From positions 1-32,639 of the forward strand of contig NZ_PVNL01000078.1 of assembly GCF_002994635.1 (NCBI RefSeq): a DNA stretch of 32,639 nt. Reading direction: 5' to 3'. Position numbers and translations under genes: made by a program. Below the pieces are notes generated by a model. It was not told the origin of the DNA. It saw nothing but the letters and a program-made list of their open reading frames with translations, and did no database searches. The number at the start of each line of letters is the position of its first letter. Within the stretch, counting starts at the first letter, position 1. Of the stretch, positions 8,319 to 18,127 are shown in pieces. The DNA comes from Enhygromyxa salina. Lineage in GTDB: Bacteria > Myxococcota_A > Polyangia > Nannocystales > Nannocystaceae.

Positions 8319-8801
8319 ATGCTCACCTGCTCCCAGTGTCTGCACGCCAACGCGAGAACTCTAAAGTTTTGCGAGAACTGCGGTGGCTCGCTCGCAGACG
8401 TCGCCGCGGCCGAGCGAGTCGCCGACGAGTCCGAGGCCGAGTTCATGCTGCTCGAGGTCAAGAAGGCCAAGGGCGCGATCGGGCTCGTCGCGATCTTGCA
8501 GATCGTGTTCGCGGTGATCTGGACGTTGACCGACGTGGTCGACACCACGGGCATGGTCGTGATGCTCGGGCTTGGCGGCGCGTTCGCTGGGCTGTGGGCG
8601 TGGTGCAGGTCCAACCCATTGGCCGCGTCGATCGTCGCGCTCTTGTTGTTCGCCACGATGCACCTGGCCGACGCGATCGTCGACCCGAGCACGATCAAGA
8701 ACGGCATCATCCTCAAGATCTTCGTCGTCGTGGTCCTGGTCAAGGCGATCTCGGCGGGGCTCAAGCACCGCGAGTTCGTCCGCGAACGAGGGATGGCCTG
8801 A
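8319..8801 (+). CDS. Zinc-ribbon membrane protein
   Basis: A 160-residue protein with an N-terminal zinc ribbon (C4, C7, C18, C21: CSQC and CENC) followed by an acidic linker and about four hydrophobic segments between residues 52 and 150. The ribbon should lie in the cytoplasm. The next gene starts 3 bp after the stop and has the same ribbon-plus-membrane layout, so the two probably form an operon and perhaps a complex. No known family assigned beyond the zinc-ribbon domain. Confidence 0.75.
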   Translation: MLTCSQCLHANARTLKFCENCGGSLADVAAAERVADESEAEFMLLEVKKAKGAIGLVAILQIVFAVIWTLTDVVDTTGMVVMLGLGGAFAGLWAWCRSNPLAASIVALLLFATMHLADAIVDPSTIKNGIILKIFVVVVLVKAISAGLKHREFVRERGMA

Positions 8802-8804
8802 GCC

Positions 8805-9563
8805 ATGGGCTACCGCGAGCCGCTGAGCTTTTGTGGTGAGTGCGGCACGGCGTGGACCCAGGGCGCGTCGGCCTGCGGAAGCTGCGGCAAGCCGCGGGTC
8901 CGCGCGACGCAGGTCGTGAAGACCGGCATGTCCTCGGGCGCCGGGCTGGTGTCCGCGCTCGCGCTCTACTTCGTGCTGCTGGGGACGCTGCTGGCGTCGT
9001 ACCTGCTCGACACCGCTGACTTCTTCGACGTGCTCGACTCGATCCTGATCGTCGACACGATCGTGGTGCTGATCTGGGCGTTCGTCCACCGGGCGGATCT
9101 GGTCGGACCGCTGCGCACGCTCGGGGAGCTGCGCTACTGGGGCATCGCGGTCGCGGCGGTCCCGGTCACGGTGGCGATCGCCTACGCGAACCTGTGGGCG
9201 GCCGTGCACGTGGTCGGCACCACCAACGTCGACGTGCTGCAGCTGTGCATCAACGCGGGCTACTCGCTGCCGTTCTTGCTGCTGACCTGGTCGCTGCAGC
9301 CGGCGGTGATCGAGGAGCTCGCGTTTCGGGGGATCGTGTTCGAGCGATTGTCGGCGGTGGTCGAGCCGCGGGCGGCGATCATCGTGGCTGCGATCGCGTT
9401 CACCACCTTGCACATGGCGGTGCTCAGCGCGGTGTTTTTGATGTGTCTGGGGTTGTTGGCGGGGTGGCTGCGCTGGAAGTCGGGGTCGATGTACCCGTCG
9501 ATCGCGCTGCATCTGCTGCACAACGCCGTGGTGGTCGTGCTGATGTGGACGGGGGTCTGGTAG
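8805..9563 (+). CDS. Zinc-ribbon CPBP-family (CAAX/Abi-type) intramembrane metalloprotease
   Basis: The 252-residue protein starts with a zinc ribbon (C10, C13, C24, C27) and then has several membrane helices. The CPBP motifs are complete: motif 1 EExxxFR-type E170-E171-LAFRG, motif 2 His203 in AFTTLHM, and motif 3 H236-x3-N240 in LHLLHN. These residues form the catalytic site of Rce1-type glutamic/metal intramembrane proteases, which process prenylated proteins, bacteriocins or membrane proteins. It is cotranscribed with the zinc-ribbon protein at 8319. It ends 3 bp before the convergent AsmA-like gene, leaving no room for a terminator. Substrate unknown. Confidence 0.87.
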   Translation: MGYREPLSFCGECGTAWTQGASACGSCGKPRVRATQVVKTGMSSGAGLVSALALYFVLLGTLLASYLLDTADFFDVLDSILIVDTIVVLIWAFVHRADLVGPLRTLGELRYWGIAVAAVPVTVAIAYANLWAAVHVVGTTNVDVLQLCINAGYSLPFLLLTWSLQPAVIEELAFRGIVFERLSAVVEPRAAIIVAAIAFTTLHMAVLSAVFLMCLGLLAGWLRWKSGSMYPSIALHLLHNAVVVVLMWTGVW

Positions 9564-9566
9564 TCG

Positions 9567-10751
9567 TCACCCTTCGGCTTCACGCAGCTTGTCACGCAGG
9601 GCCCCGGCGATGCCGTCGGAGACCCGCTCGATGACGCCGGACTCGGTGAAGCTGCGCAGCCCCTCGAGCTCGCTGCGCGAGATGCTGAGCCCGAATTCCA
9701 GGGGGAATTTCTTGCCGAGCCGGCCGAGCGCCTGGCCAGCCATCTTCAGCATCAGCTGGGTGCCCATGCTGGCTCGCTCGCCGGCCTCGAGCTCGAGGTC
9801 CTCGAGCTGAAGCTCGATCGCCAGCTCGATCTGCGGCTCGGTCGGGCCCTCGGCGTAGCGGTTGGTGATCGAGACGTCGGCGCTGCCGCTGGCGCGGACC
9901 CCTGCGGCCCGCTCGAGCGGCTCGGCGAGGGCGTCGAGCGGGAGGTCCTGCAGCTCGAGGGTGGTCTGCGGGGCGCCGTCTCGCTCGATCGCGGTGAGGG
10001 TGAACGCGTGGCCGGCGACCGAGCCGTGACCGCGGGCGCGGTAGAGCAGATCGAACACCGCGGTGTCGCTGTGCAGCGGGCCCAGGTCGAGCTCGGTGAG
10101 CTCGAAGCCGAGCTCGCGGGGCGGCTCGCTGGCCTGGTCGCGCAGGGTCATGCGCACGTCGGCGAAGTGCAGCCGCTCCACGCTGAACTCGCGGGCCAGC
10201 TCGATGCCGCGCCGGTCTCGCTCGGGCACCGGGTCGCTCGGGCGCAGGCGGTTCAGGCTGCCGACGACGCCCTCGAGCGCGATCTCTTCGACAGCAAAAT
10301 CCGCGGTCAGCAACGCCAGGGTGTCGACGTCGATCACCAGCGAGTCGACCTCGAAGCCGAACTGCGCGCTGGGGTCGTCGCCGCCGCGGGTGCCCGACAG
10401 CGCGAGCTGGTGCAGCTCGATGCGACCCAGGATGAAGCTGCCGTCGGCGTGGCTGAAGCTGACATCGAGGTCCTCACGATCGTCGGCCGAGCCGAGCGCG
10501 AGGGTCACCAGCGAGTCGAAGAACACCAGATCAGCCAGGAGCAGCCCGGAGGTCAGAAAGATCAGGCTCCACAGCAAGCGGCGACGGACCGAGCGCCAGG
10601 TGTGCATGGCCGCCTCCGAGGGCGAGCGGCGGCCCTGCACGATCGCCAGGATCGACCCCCCCACGCCGACGGTCAGCTCGAGGACGATGAGCCCCCACAA
10701 GATCAGCGGAACGACCAGCAGCTCCGCGACGACGACGAACAGGGCGTCCAT
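9567..10751 (-). CDS. Membrane-anchored AsmA-like (DUF748-type) envelope protein
   Basis: A 394-residue protein with two N-terminal hydrophobic segments (about 5-35 and 60-85) and then a long region of alternating hydrophobic strands and acidic turns, such as LHFADVRMTL and FELTELDLGPL. This beta-taco pattern is that of AsmA-like / DUF748 / intermembrane-transport proteins, which anchor in the inner membrane and reach into the periplasm, and in other bacteria move phospholipid or limit outer-membrane assembly. No enzymatic motif is seen. The family call is from pattern rather than a strong signature. Confidence 0.65.
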   Translation of the reverse strand: MDALFVVVAELLVVPLILWGLIVLELTVGVGGSILAIVQGRRSPSEAAMHTWRSVRRRLLWSLIFLTSGLLLADLVFFDSLVTLALGSADDREDLDVSFSHADGSFILGRIELHQLALSGTRGGDDPSAQFGFEVDSLVIDVDTLALLTADFAVEEIALEGVVGSLNRLRPSDPVPERDRRGIELAREFSVERLHFADVRMTLRDQASEPPRELGFELTELDLGPLHSDTAVFDLLYRARGHGSVAGHAFTLTAIERDGAPQTTLELQDLPLDALAEPLERAAGVRASGSADVSITNRYAEGPTEPQIELAIELQLEDLELEAGERASMGTQLMLKMAGQALGRLGKKFPLEFGLSISRSELEGLRSFTESGVIERVSDGIAGALRDKLREAEG

Positions 10752-11077
10752 GACCGGTCGCAGACAATCCCACGATCACGTCCCCACGACCAGTCCAGCG
10801 GTTGGCCAGCGGTTCGCCAGCTGTTGCGCGACCGCGACACCCCGATCAGCTTCACAGCGCGAAGCCCCGCGCAGTGAACGACGTGAGCCAGCCGACAAGC
10901 GCCTGAGAGCCCCGCCAACACGGTTCTACGGGCGAATGAACGACAGCACAGCTGCGCGATAGCAGGCGCGTGAACGAGCCAACGCGTTGCGGATCGCAAC
11001 AGCGAATTACTACATTTCACTCACGCACAGCCGTGCTAAGACTGTGTTCCCGGGCCTGGCTCGGACGGTTGGTAACC
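10752..11077. other. Divergent intergenic region
   Basis: This 326-bp region separates two divergent genes and should hold both promoters. The right part (about 10990-11030) is locally A/T-richer, with GCGAATTACTACATTTCACT, and is the most promoter-like piece for the rightward gene at 11078. I see no hairpin, RNA gene or convincing sigma-70 boxes. Confidence 0.4.
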
Positions 11078-11728
11078 ATGTCACGACGCACGAACTCGAC
11101 CCCTCGCCTGCTCTCCTCCGCCGTCCTCGTCGTCGGCCTGTCCCTCAGCTGGTCGCTGCCCAACGTGGCCTTCGCGGCGCCGCCCGAGCTCCCCGCCGAG
11201 CAGCCCTCCACCGCGCCCGCGGCCGAGCCCGCTCCCGTCGCGGTCCAGCCGCAGCCTCAACCACAGCCGCAGCCGCAGCCCGGCTGGGAGCAACCCGCGA
11301 CCCAGCCACAGCCTCAGCCCTACGCCGAGCCGCAACCCTACGGTCAGCCGCCGCCGCCGCAGTATCAGCCCATGCCGCAGCCGCAGCCGCTCCCGCCGAA
11401 GGGGCCCAACCCCAACCGTGGCCTCGGTCTGACAATCGCCGGCTTCAGCATCTTTGGCGTCACGTACTTGATCACGGCGGTCGCCGCGACCGCGATGATC
11501 GACTCGGGCTCGCCCGAGGTCGGTCGCTCGCTGTTGATCCCGGTCGCCGGCCCGTTCATCGCGGCGGGCAAGCAGTCCTACGCCACGGTCGGCTTCGGGC
11601 TCGCGTTCACTGGCATCATCCAGCTCGCGGGCGTCGGCATGGGTGTCGGCGGCGCGGTGATGCTGGGTAACTCGCGTCGCAAGGCCAGGCTCAGCGCCGA
11701 CGGCGGTGGCCTGAAGCTGCAGTTCTGA
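11078..11728 (+). CDS. Exported Pro/Gln-rich membrane protein
   Basis: A 216-residue protein of unknown function. The start at 11078 gives a clean signal peptide (SRR n-region, hydrophobic core, cleavage after AFA). Residues about 40-110 are a low-complexity linker dominated by PQ repeats and aromatic PYxxPQ units. Two hydrophobic segments follow (about 118-140 and 160-200), with a short basic tail. Such proline-rich, two-helix proteins are common and mostly uncharacterised in myxobacterial envelopes. A strong terminator hairpin follows the stop. Confidence 0.7.
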   Translation: MSRRTNSTPRLLSSAVLVVGLSLSWSLPNVAFAAPPELPAEQPSTAPAAEPAPVAVQPQPQPQPQPQPGWEQPATQPQPQPYAEPQPYGQPPPPQYQPMPQPQPLPPKGPNPNRGLGLTIAGFSIFGVTYLITAVAATAMIDSGSPEVGRSLLIPVAGPFIAAGKQSYATVGFGLAFTGIIQLAGVGMGVGGAVMLGNSRRKARLSADGGGLKLQF

Positions 11729-11749
11729 GGTCTGGATCAGACCCGCGCC

Positions 11750-11790
11750 AATGGGCCGCCCGGCATCGCCTGGCGGCCCATTTGTGTTGG
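11750..11790 (+). terminator. Intrinsic terminator between convergent genes
   Basis: Perfect 11-bp arms AATGGGCCGCC (11750-11760) and GGCGGCCCATT (11772-11782) enclose an 11-nt loop, followed by the T-rich TTGTGTT. It lies 22 bp after the stop of the Pro/Gln-rich gene and 14 bp before the end of the convergent lipoprotein gene, so it may also stop leftward transcripts, although the leftward tail is GC-rich. Confidence 0.75.
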
Positions 11791-11804
11791 ATTGGCCCCG
11801 GTCG

Positions 11805-13010
11805 CTATTTGACCTTCACGTCGAGCAGCGGATCGTCGGCCTCGAGCTGGGCGCGCGCGTCCTCGTCGCCGAGCAGGTGCAACGCAAAGAACGCCGCGAC
11901 TCGCCCGGCCGCGAGCGATCGGACCTCGAATGGATCCGCGTAGGTGAACGGCTCGTCGTTGGTCTGGCGCTGCCCTTCTCCGCAGCCCGCCGCGAAGTAG
12001 TCGCTGAGCCCGGCGAGGTCCGAGAACCCAAAGTGCCCGGTGTCCGCGAACTCCAGCTTCCACGCGGGTGAGCTCGCGTCGCTGAAGTTCTGCCGGATCG
12101 CCGTGTTGCCGAACTCCGTGATGCTGTTGTCCTCGACTGCCACGAACATCAAGAGCGGCTCGGTGATCCCCGCCATCGTCACACCGGGCAGCAGCGGGTT
12201 CTCGATCGGCGCTGCGATCGCCACACCCGCGGTCGGACGCGGGTCGTCCTGCAGGACCATGCCGGTCGTGACGGCGCCAAAGCTGTGACCGAACACGCCG
12301 AGCCGGTCCGGGTCAGCGAGCCCCACGAACGGATCTGGGAGCCCGATCGCCGCGGGATCCAGGAGCTCGTCGATCACCCGCATCACGTCATCGCGGCGCA
12401 ATTCGAGCGTGGCCGTGTCGATCGGCGGCAGCTGATCCTCGAGCTGATCGAACACGGTGCTGCCTGGGTGGTCGACCGCGGCGACCAAGAACCCGTGGCT
12501 GGCGAGGTGCTCGGCGATCGTGAACGAGGAGAAGCGCGCGCACCCGTGGCAGTGCGAGAACACCAGGGTCGGCCACGGTCCGGCCAGCTCCGCCAGCTCC
12601 GGGGACGCATCGCTGTTGGTCGTCTTGCGCACGCAGGTGTCTGGCGCCAGGTCCACCAGCTCAGCGAGGCTCGTGGCGTCAGGCTCGTCGGGTGCAAAAT
12701 CGACTAACGCCTGGCCTGCGCCCGTCGCGGCCCCTGCGGCCGGATACCACAGCTCCACATGTAGGTCCCGGTCGCCGTTTGGATCGGCTAGATCGATAGC
12801 CACGTTGCCAACTCCGAACTCGCCCGGCTCCGCGTAACTGATGGGGTCTGGCTCACCGGTCTCGCTGTCCGACTCTGTTTCGTTGGTGTCCTCGCTCGTG
12901 CTCGCGTCAGTTTCGGTTTGGGTGGTTTCACCGACCTGTGTGGATTGCTCGTCGCCGCCGCTGGCACCCGAGCACCCGAGCGAGCCGAGCAAAAATCCGG
13001 CGTAGATCAT
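11805..13010 (-). CDS. Alpha/beta hydrolase lipoprotein (PAF-acetylhydrolase / dienelactone-hydrolase-like)
   Basis: An exported alpha/beta hydrolase of about 401 residues. From the ATG at 13010 the signal is short (lipobox GSLGC, Cys13) and lacks a basic n-region, so a start further upstream in the open frame is possible. A Thr/Glu/Ser/Asp linker (about 20-55) follows the cysteine. The catalytic fold shows FSHCHGC (oxyanion region, about 151-157), nucleophile elbow GHSFG (Ser243), acid Asp294 in VAVEDN and His326 in DTGHFGF. This resembles PAF-acetylhydrolase II and poly-ester/cutinase-like hydrolases. Likely acts on esters at the outer membrane or cell surface. Confidence 0.78.
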   Translation of the reverse strand: MIYAGFLLGSLGCSGASGGDEQSTQVGETTQTETDASTSEDTNETESDSETGEPDPISYAEPGEFGVGNVAIDLADPNGDRDLHVELWYPAAGAATGAGQALVDFAPDEPDATSLAELVDLAPDTCVRKTTNSDASPELAELAGPWPTLVFSHCHGCARFSSFTIAEHLASHGFLVAAVDHPGSTVFDQLEDQLPPIDTATLELRRDDVMRVIDELLDPAAIGLPDPFVGLADPDRLGVFGHSFGAVTTGMVLQDDPRPTAGVAIAAPIENPLLPGVTMAGITEPLLMFVAVEDNSITEFGNTAIRQNFSDASSPAWKLEFADTGHFGFSDLAGLSDYFAAGCGEGQRQTNDEPFTYADPFEVRSLAAGRVAAFFALHLLGDEDARAQLEADDPLLDVKVK

Positions 13011-13232
13011 CGTGGTCAACACCTGAGCGGGGTGTTCCAAGCTGATGGAGAGTCGTTCTTGCCCGCGGGTTTGGGTGACTGTCACGCCGCGATTGAAGCA
13101 GCACGCGCACAAAAAGAAAAGTAGCCATGTGCATGAATGTGGGCTGCGATGCATGTTGTCCGGATCCGCGATAGATATGCGATAGCGCCTTGAATTCGCG
13201 CCTTTGTGCATATCGCGTGATAGCGTGGATAC
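13011..13232. promoter_or_regulatory. Divergent promoter region with GCGATAG-type repeats
   Basis: The 222 bp between two divergent lipoprotein genes contain related words near 13168-13228: GCGATAG twice, and further on ATATCGCGTGATAGCG close to the rightward start. The repeated (T)GATAGCG unit could be a regulator site serving one or both genes. No strong promoter boxes can be assigned. Confidence 0.35.
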
Positions 13233-14270
<1,038 letters not shown>

Positions 14271-14286
14271 CGGGAAGAATTTAAGC

Positions 14287-14315
14287 GGGCGCCCGTGGCC
14301 AAGCCACGGACGCCC
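14287..14315 (-). terminator. Terminator hairpin between convergent genes
   Basis: A 13-bp stem with one mismatch (14287-14299 with 14303-14315, loop CAA). On the minus strand it is followed by GCTTAAATTCTTCCC, a moderately T-rich tail, so it best serves the leftward OmpA-family gene that ends 20 bp away. It also lies 16 bp after the rightward lipoprotein gene and may act in both directions. Confidence 0.65.
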
Positions 14316-14334
14316 ACGAACCCGCGAGTTGAGG

Positions 14335-15843
<1,509 letters not shown>

Positions 15844-15886
15844 GATCGTCTCTGCAGAGGTCGGGAGGTCGGTGCTGGGTCGATGC

Positions 15887-15922
15887 TGCGCAGGCCGGCG
15901 AGGAGCTCACCAGGCCTGCGCA
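15887..15922. repeat. 10-bp inverted repeat between two leftward genes
   Basis: Perfect arms TGCGCAGGCC (15887-15896) and GGCCTGCGCA (15913-15922) with a 16-nt loop, located 41 bp after the MopE-repeat lipoprotein gene and 44 bp before the start of the OmpA-family gene. No T-run follows on the minus strand. It may be a weak terminator or an operator for the OmpA-family gene. Confidence 0.5.
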
Positions 15923-15962
15923 GATGTCGAGATGTTGACTGGGATTCAGAGGTTGGTGGGAC

Positions 15963-17741
15963 CTACAGGCAGTTCGACTGCCATGGCCCGTTGCAGGCTT
16001 GCTCTTGCGAGAAGTCGTAGGTGCCAAACTTGCCGTTGGGATAGCTGTCGTCCATGACGACGAAGTTGGCGACCACCGAGTTGTCCGACAGGTCCGTGAT
16101 CGTGATCTCGGTCTGGGTGAGATCGTAGAGGAGCTCGACGCCGTACTCGCGGTTGTCGATCCAGCCCGAGGTCGTCGTCTCGTCGGGCGTCATCAGCACG
16201 GTTTGATTGGCGGTGTCGTTGTCGCAGGCGAAGTCGTCGAGCACGTACACATCGGTCGCATCAAACTTCTTGATGGTCATGCCCGCGGAGCCCATGCACC
16301 CGAACCAGGGCTGCGGCAGCTGTTTCCACTGAAACAGGTAGAACTGACTGGCGCTCTGCCAGCCCCACACAAACCCGATCATGTCGTCATCGCTGGCCGT
16401 GTTGACGACCATCGTGCCGGTGATCCGGGACTGCTGGTGGACCGTTGGGCACACGTAGGCGCTCGGATCCGAGTTCGAGGTCGTGCACACCGTGGTCCCG
16501 CCGTTGGAGAAGCTGTGGACCGGGGGGACGTCGGGCTCGGCCAGGAACTCGATCTCCTCACACTCGGCGCCGGGGCCATCGAGGATCCACGGCTTGTCGG
16601 TGAGGTGCACGGTGATCTCGTCCGAGCCCATGTTCATCGAGCCATCGGTGACGTTGATCGTGTAGGTCGTGATCGCGTCCGGGATTGCGGTCGGGTTGGG
16701 GATCGCCGGATCATTCAGGGTCTCGACCGGCGTCCACGCGTACACGTAGTTGCCATCGCCCCCGCTCGCCATTGACATCAGCTGGGCCTCGAGGCCCTGC
16801 GTGGTGTCGACGCAGCCAGGGATCGCGTCGACGCACACGACCCGAGTGACGTCGGTGTCGTCGCAGTCGCGGCCCATCATGACGCCCGGTGGCGTGTCCG
16901 AGTCACCCCAGCCGTCGCCGTCGGCGTCGAGCATGCACGCGTCGGGATCGTCGAGCTCGGCCGCGCCGGGGAACGCGTTCGGGTCGGTGTCGAGGCAGTC
17001 GGTGTCGTCCTGCACGTAGCCGGCAGGGACCTCGCCGCCTGGGGCCACGAACACGCACACCTCGGGGTTGCCGAACATGTCCATGTCCATGTCCTGGCAC
17101 CACTTGTCGCAGCTCATGATCGTCGCGTCGTCGTCGGCGCAGTCGCTGCCTGGGGTCGCGCCGCCGCCCGGGTTGGCATCACCCCAGCCGTCTTCGTCCT
17201 TGTCTTCCATGCAGGCGCTCGGATCTTCGTTCTCGGCCGCGCCTGGGAACGCGTGGTCGTTGTTGTCATCGCAGTCCGTGCCCGGGACGGCGTTGGGGTT
17301 GCTGGGCATGTCGTCGCCGTAGCCGTCGTCGTCGGCGTCGGTCATGCACGCGAGCGGATCGTCGAGCTCGGCCGCGCCGGGGAAGGTGTTGGGGTCGACG
17401 TCGTCGCAGTCGGTGGCCTGCTCTTGCGGCACGGATCCGGGCGGCGGCGTCTCACCGGCCGGGACTTCTTGGCAGCTGTCGGGATCGCCGAAGCCGTCCA
17501 TGTCCTCGTCGGCGCACCAGGTCTCGTCGCCGTCACCCTCGGCGGTCTCGGTGTTGCTGGTCTGGGTGTCGGTCTCGGTTCCGGTGCCGGTCTCGGTGTT
17601 CGTGTCCGCGTTGCCGGGGTCACAGACCGCACCGGCTTTGCCGCGACCGTCATCGAGGCAGGGATCACCACACGCGGTGATGAGCGAGACCGACAGCGTC
17701 AGACCGTAGAGACCAAGGATTTGTAAGTTGCTTCGTTGCAT
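15963..17741 (-). CDS. Lipoprotein with MopE-type metal-binding repeats and a thrombospondin C-terminal-like domain
   Basis: A 592-residue surface lipoprotein (lipobox SLITAC, Cys24) with a Thr/Glu/Asp linker (about 45-70). From about 72 to 305 it has five repeats pairing DxDxDGxGDP with DCDDxDPNxFPGAAExxDPxAC, the MopE-type putative metal-binding motif. A small Ig-like module (about 310-370, NYVYAWTPVETL) follows. The last 200 residues match a thrombospondin C-terminal/L-type lectin sandwich: GTMVVNTASDDDMIGFVWGW, then SQFYLFQWKQ, and later GWIDNREYGVELLYD and FGTYDFSQEQACNGPW. Such domains mediate calcium-dependent adhesion in animals. No catalytic residues seen; an adhesion or matrix role is inferred. 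Confidence 0.8.
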   Translation of the reverse strand: MQRSNLQILGLYGLTLSVSLITACGDPCLDDGRGKAGAVCDPGNADTNTETGTGTETDTQTSNTETAEGDGDETWCADEDMDGFGDPDSCQEVPAGETPPPGSVPQEQATDCDDVDPNTFPGAAELDDPLACMTDADDDGYGDDMPSNPNAVPGTDCDDNNDHAFPGAAENEDPSACMEDKDEDGWGDANPGGGATPGSDCADDDATIMSCDKWCQDMDMDMFGNPEVCVFVAPGGEVPAGYVQDDTDCLDTDPNAFPGAAELDDPDACMLDADGDGWGDSDTPPGVMMGRDCDDTDVTRVVCVDAIPGCVDTTQGLEAQLMSMASGGDGNYVYAWTPVETLNDPAIPNPTAIPDAITTYTINVTDGSMNMGSDEITVHLTDKPWILDGPGAECEEIEFLAEPDVPPVHSFSNGGTTVCTTSNSDPSAYVCPTVHQQSRITGTMVVNTASDDDMIGFVWGWQSASQFYLFQWKQLPQPWFGCMGSAGMTIKKFDATDVYVLDDFACDNDTANQTVLMTPDETTTSGWIDNREYGVELLYDLTQTEITITDLSDNSVVANFVVMDDSYPNGKFGTYDFSQEQACNGPWQSNCL

Positions 17742-18127
17742 GTTCGCTCCGCCGGGAGGTCCCGGTGCTTTGCGTAGAGTGCAACCACACTCACCAGCCG
17801 ATCCAAAAAAAGCTAGCCAAAAGCGTCACACCGCGGCGATGTCGAGCGCGGGCTTCTCAGCATGTGGGAAATGGCAGGCTCACCTCGACCTCGAGTCCAT
17901 GCTTTGTTGCGATTTTGGCACCAGACCTTGCTCTGGGTTCGTTCACTGGCGGTTGCACCACTGCCAGACCCAACCTGTACCGAGGGACGCTTGCTGGGGT
18001 CGCGCGGGCCACGAGCGACGGGCTCGAGCATGTTGGCCATGCCCGTCCACGCAGGCCTCCACCTGTGTCTGACTCTTGACACCGCACCGGGGGCAAGCAA
18101 GGACCACATCTACTGAATCGACAACCA
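17742..18127. other. Intergenic stretch containing a kinase remnant
   Basis: This 386-bp stretch lies between the start of the MopE-repeat lipoprotein gene and the end of the histidine kinase gene. Its left part (17742-17865) should carry the lipoprotein promoter; most of the remainder is a degraded copy of the kinase 3' end described separately. No RNA gene or terminator was found. Confidence 0.5.
17868..18085 (-). pseudogene. Decayed duplicate of the histidine-kinase 3' end
   Basis: The segment is a degenerate copy of the end of the neighbouring kinase gene (about 18155-18350). The DNA match is obvious at one end: TGGCAGGCTCACCTCGACCT here against TGGCAGGCTCAGCTCGACCT in the kinase. Across broken frames the protein pieces LGLAVVQPPVNE, KVWCQNR, HGLEVEVSLP and NMLEPVARGPRD correspond to MGLAVVQSLVDE, EVWGQNR, GGLEVELSLP and HMFEAFVRGPRE of the kinase ATPase domain. 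No single frame spans it. It is either the relic of a tandem duplication or of a deleted paralogous kinase gene. Confidence 0.65.

Noticed and set aside
8361..9521. 386-codon minus-strand frame rich in Gln, Arg and His
   Set aside because: It is antisense to the zinc-ribbon and CPBP genes, which have full motifs and consecutive starts.
15887..15922. Intrinsic terminator
   Set aside because: The stem is strong but no T-run follows on the transcribed strand, so it is listed only as an inverted repeat.
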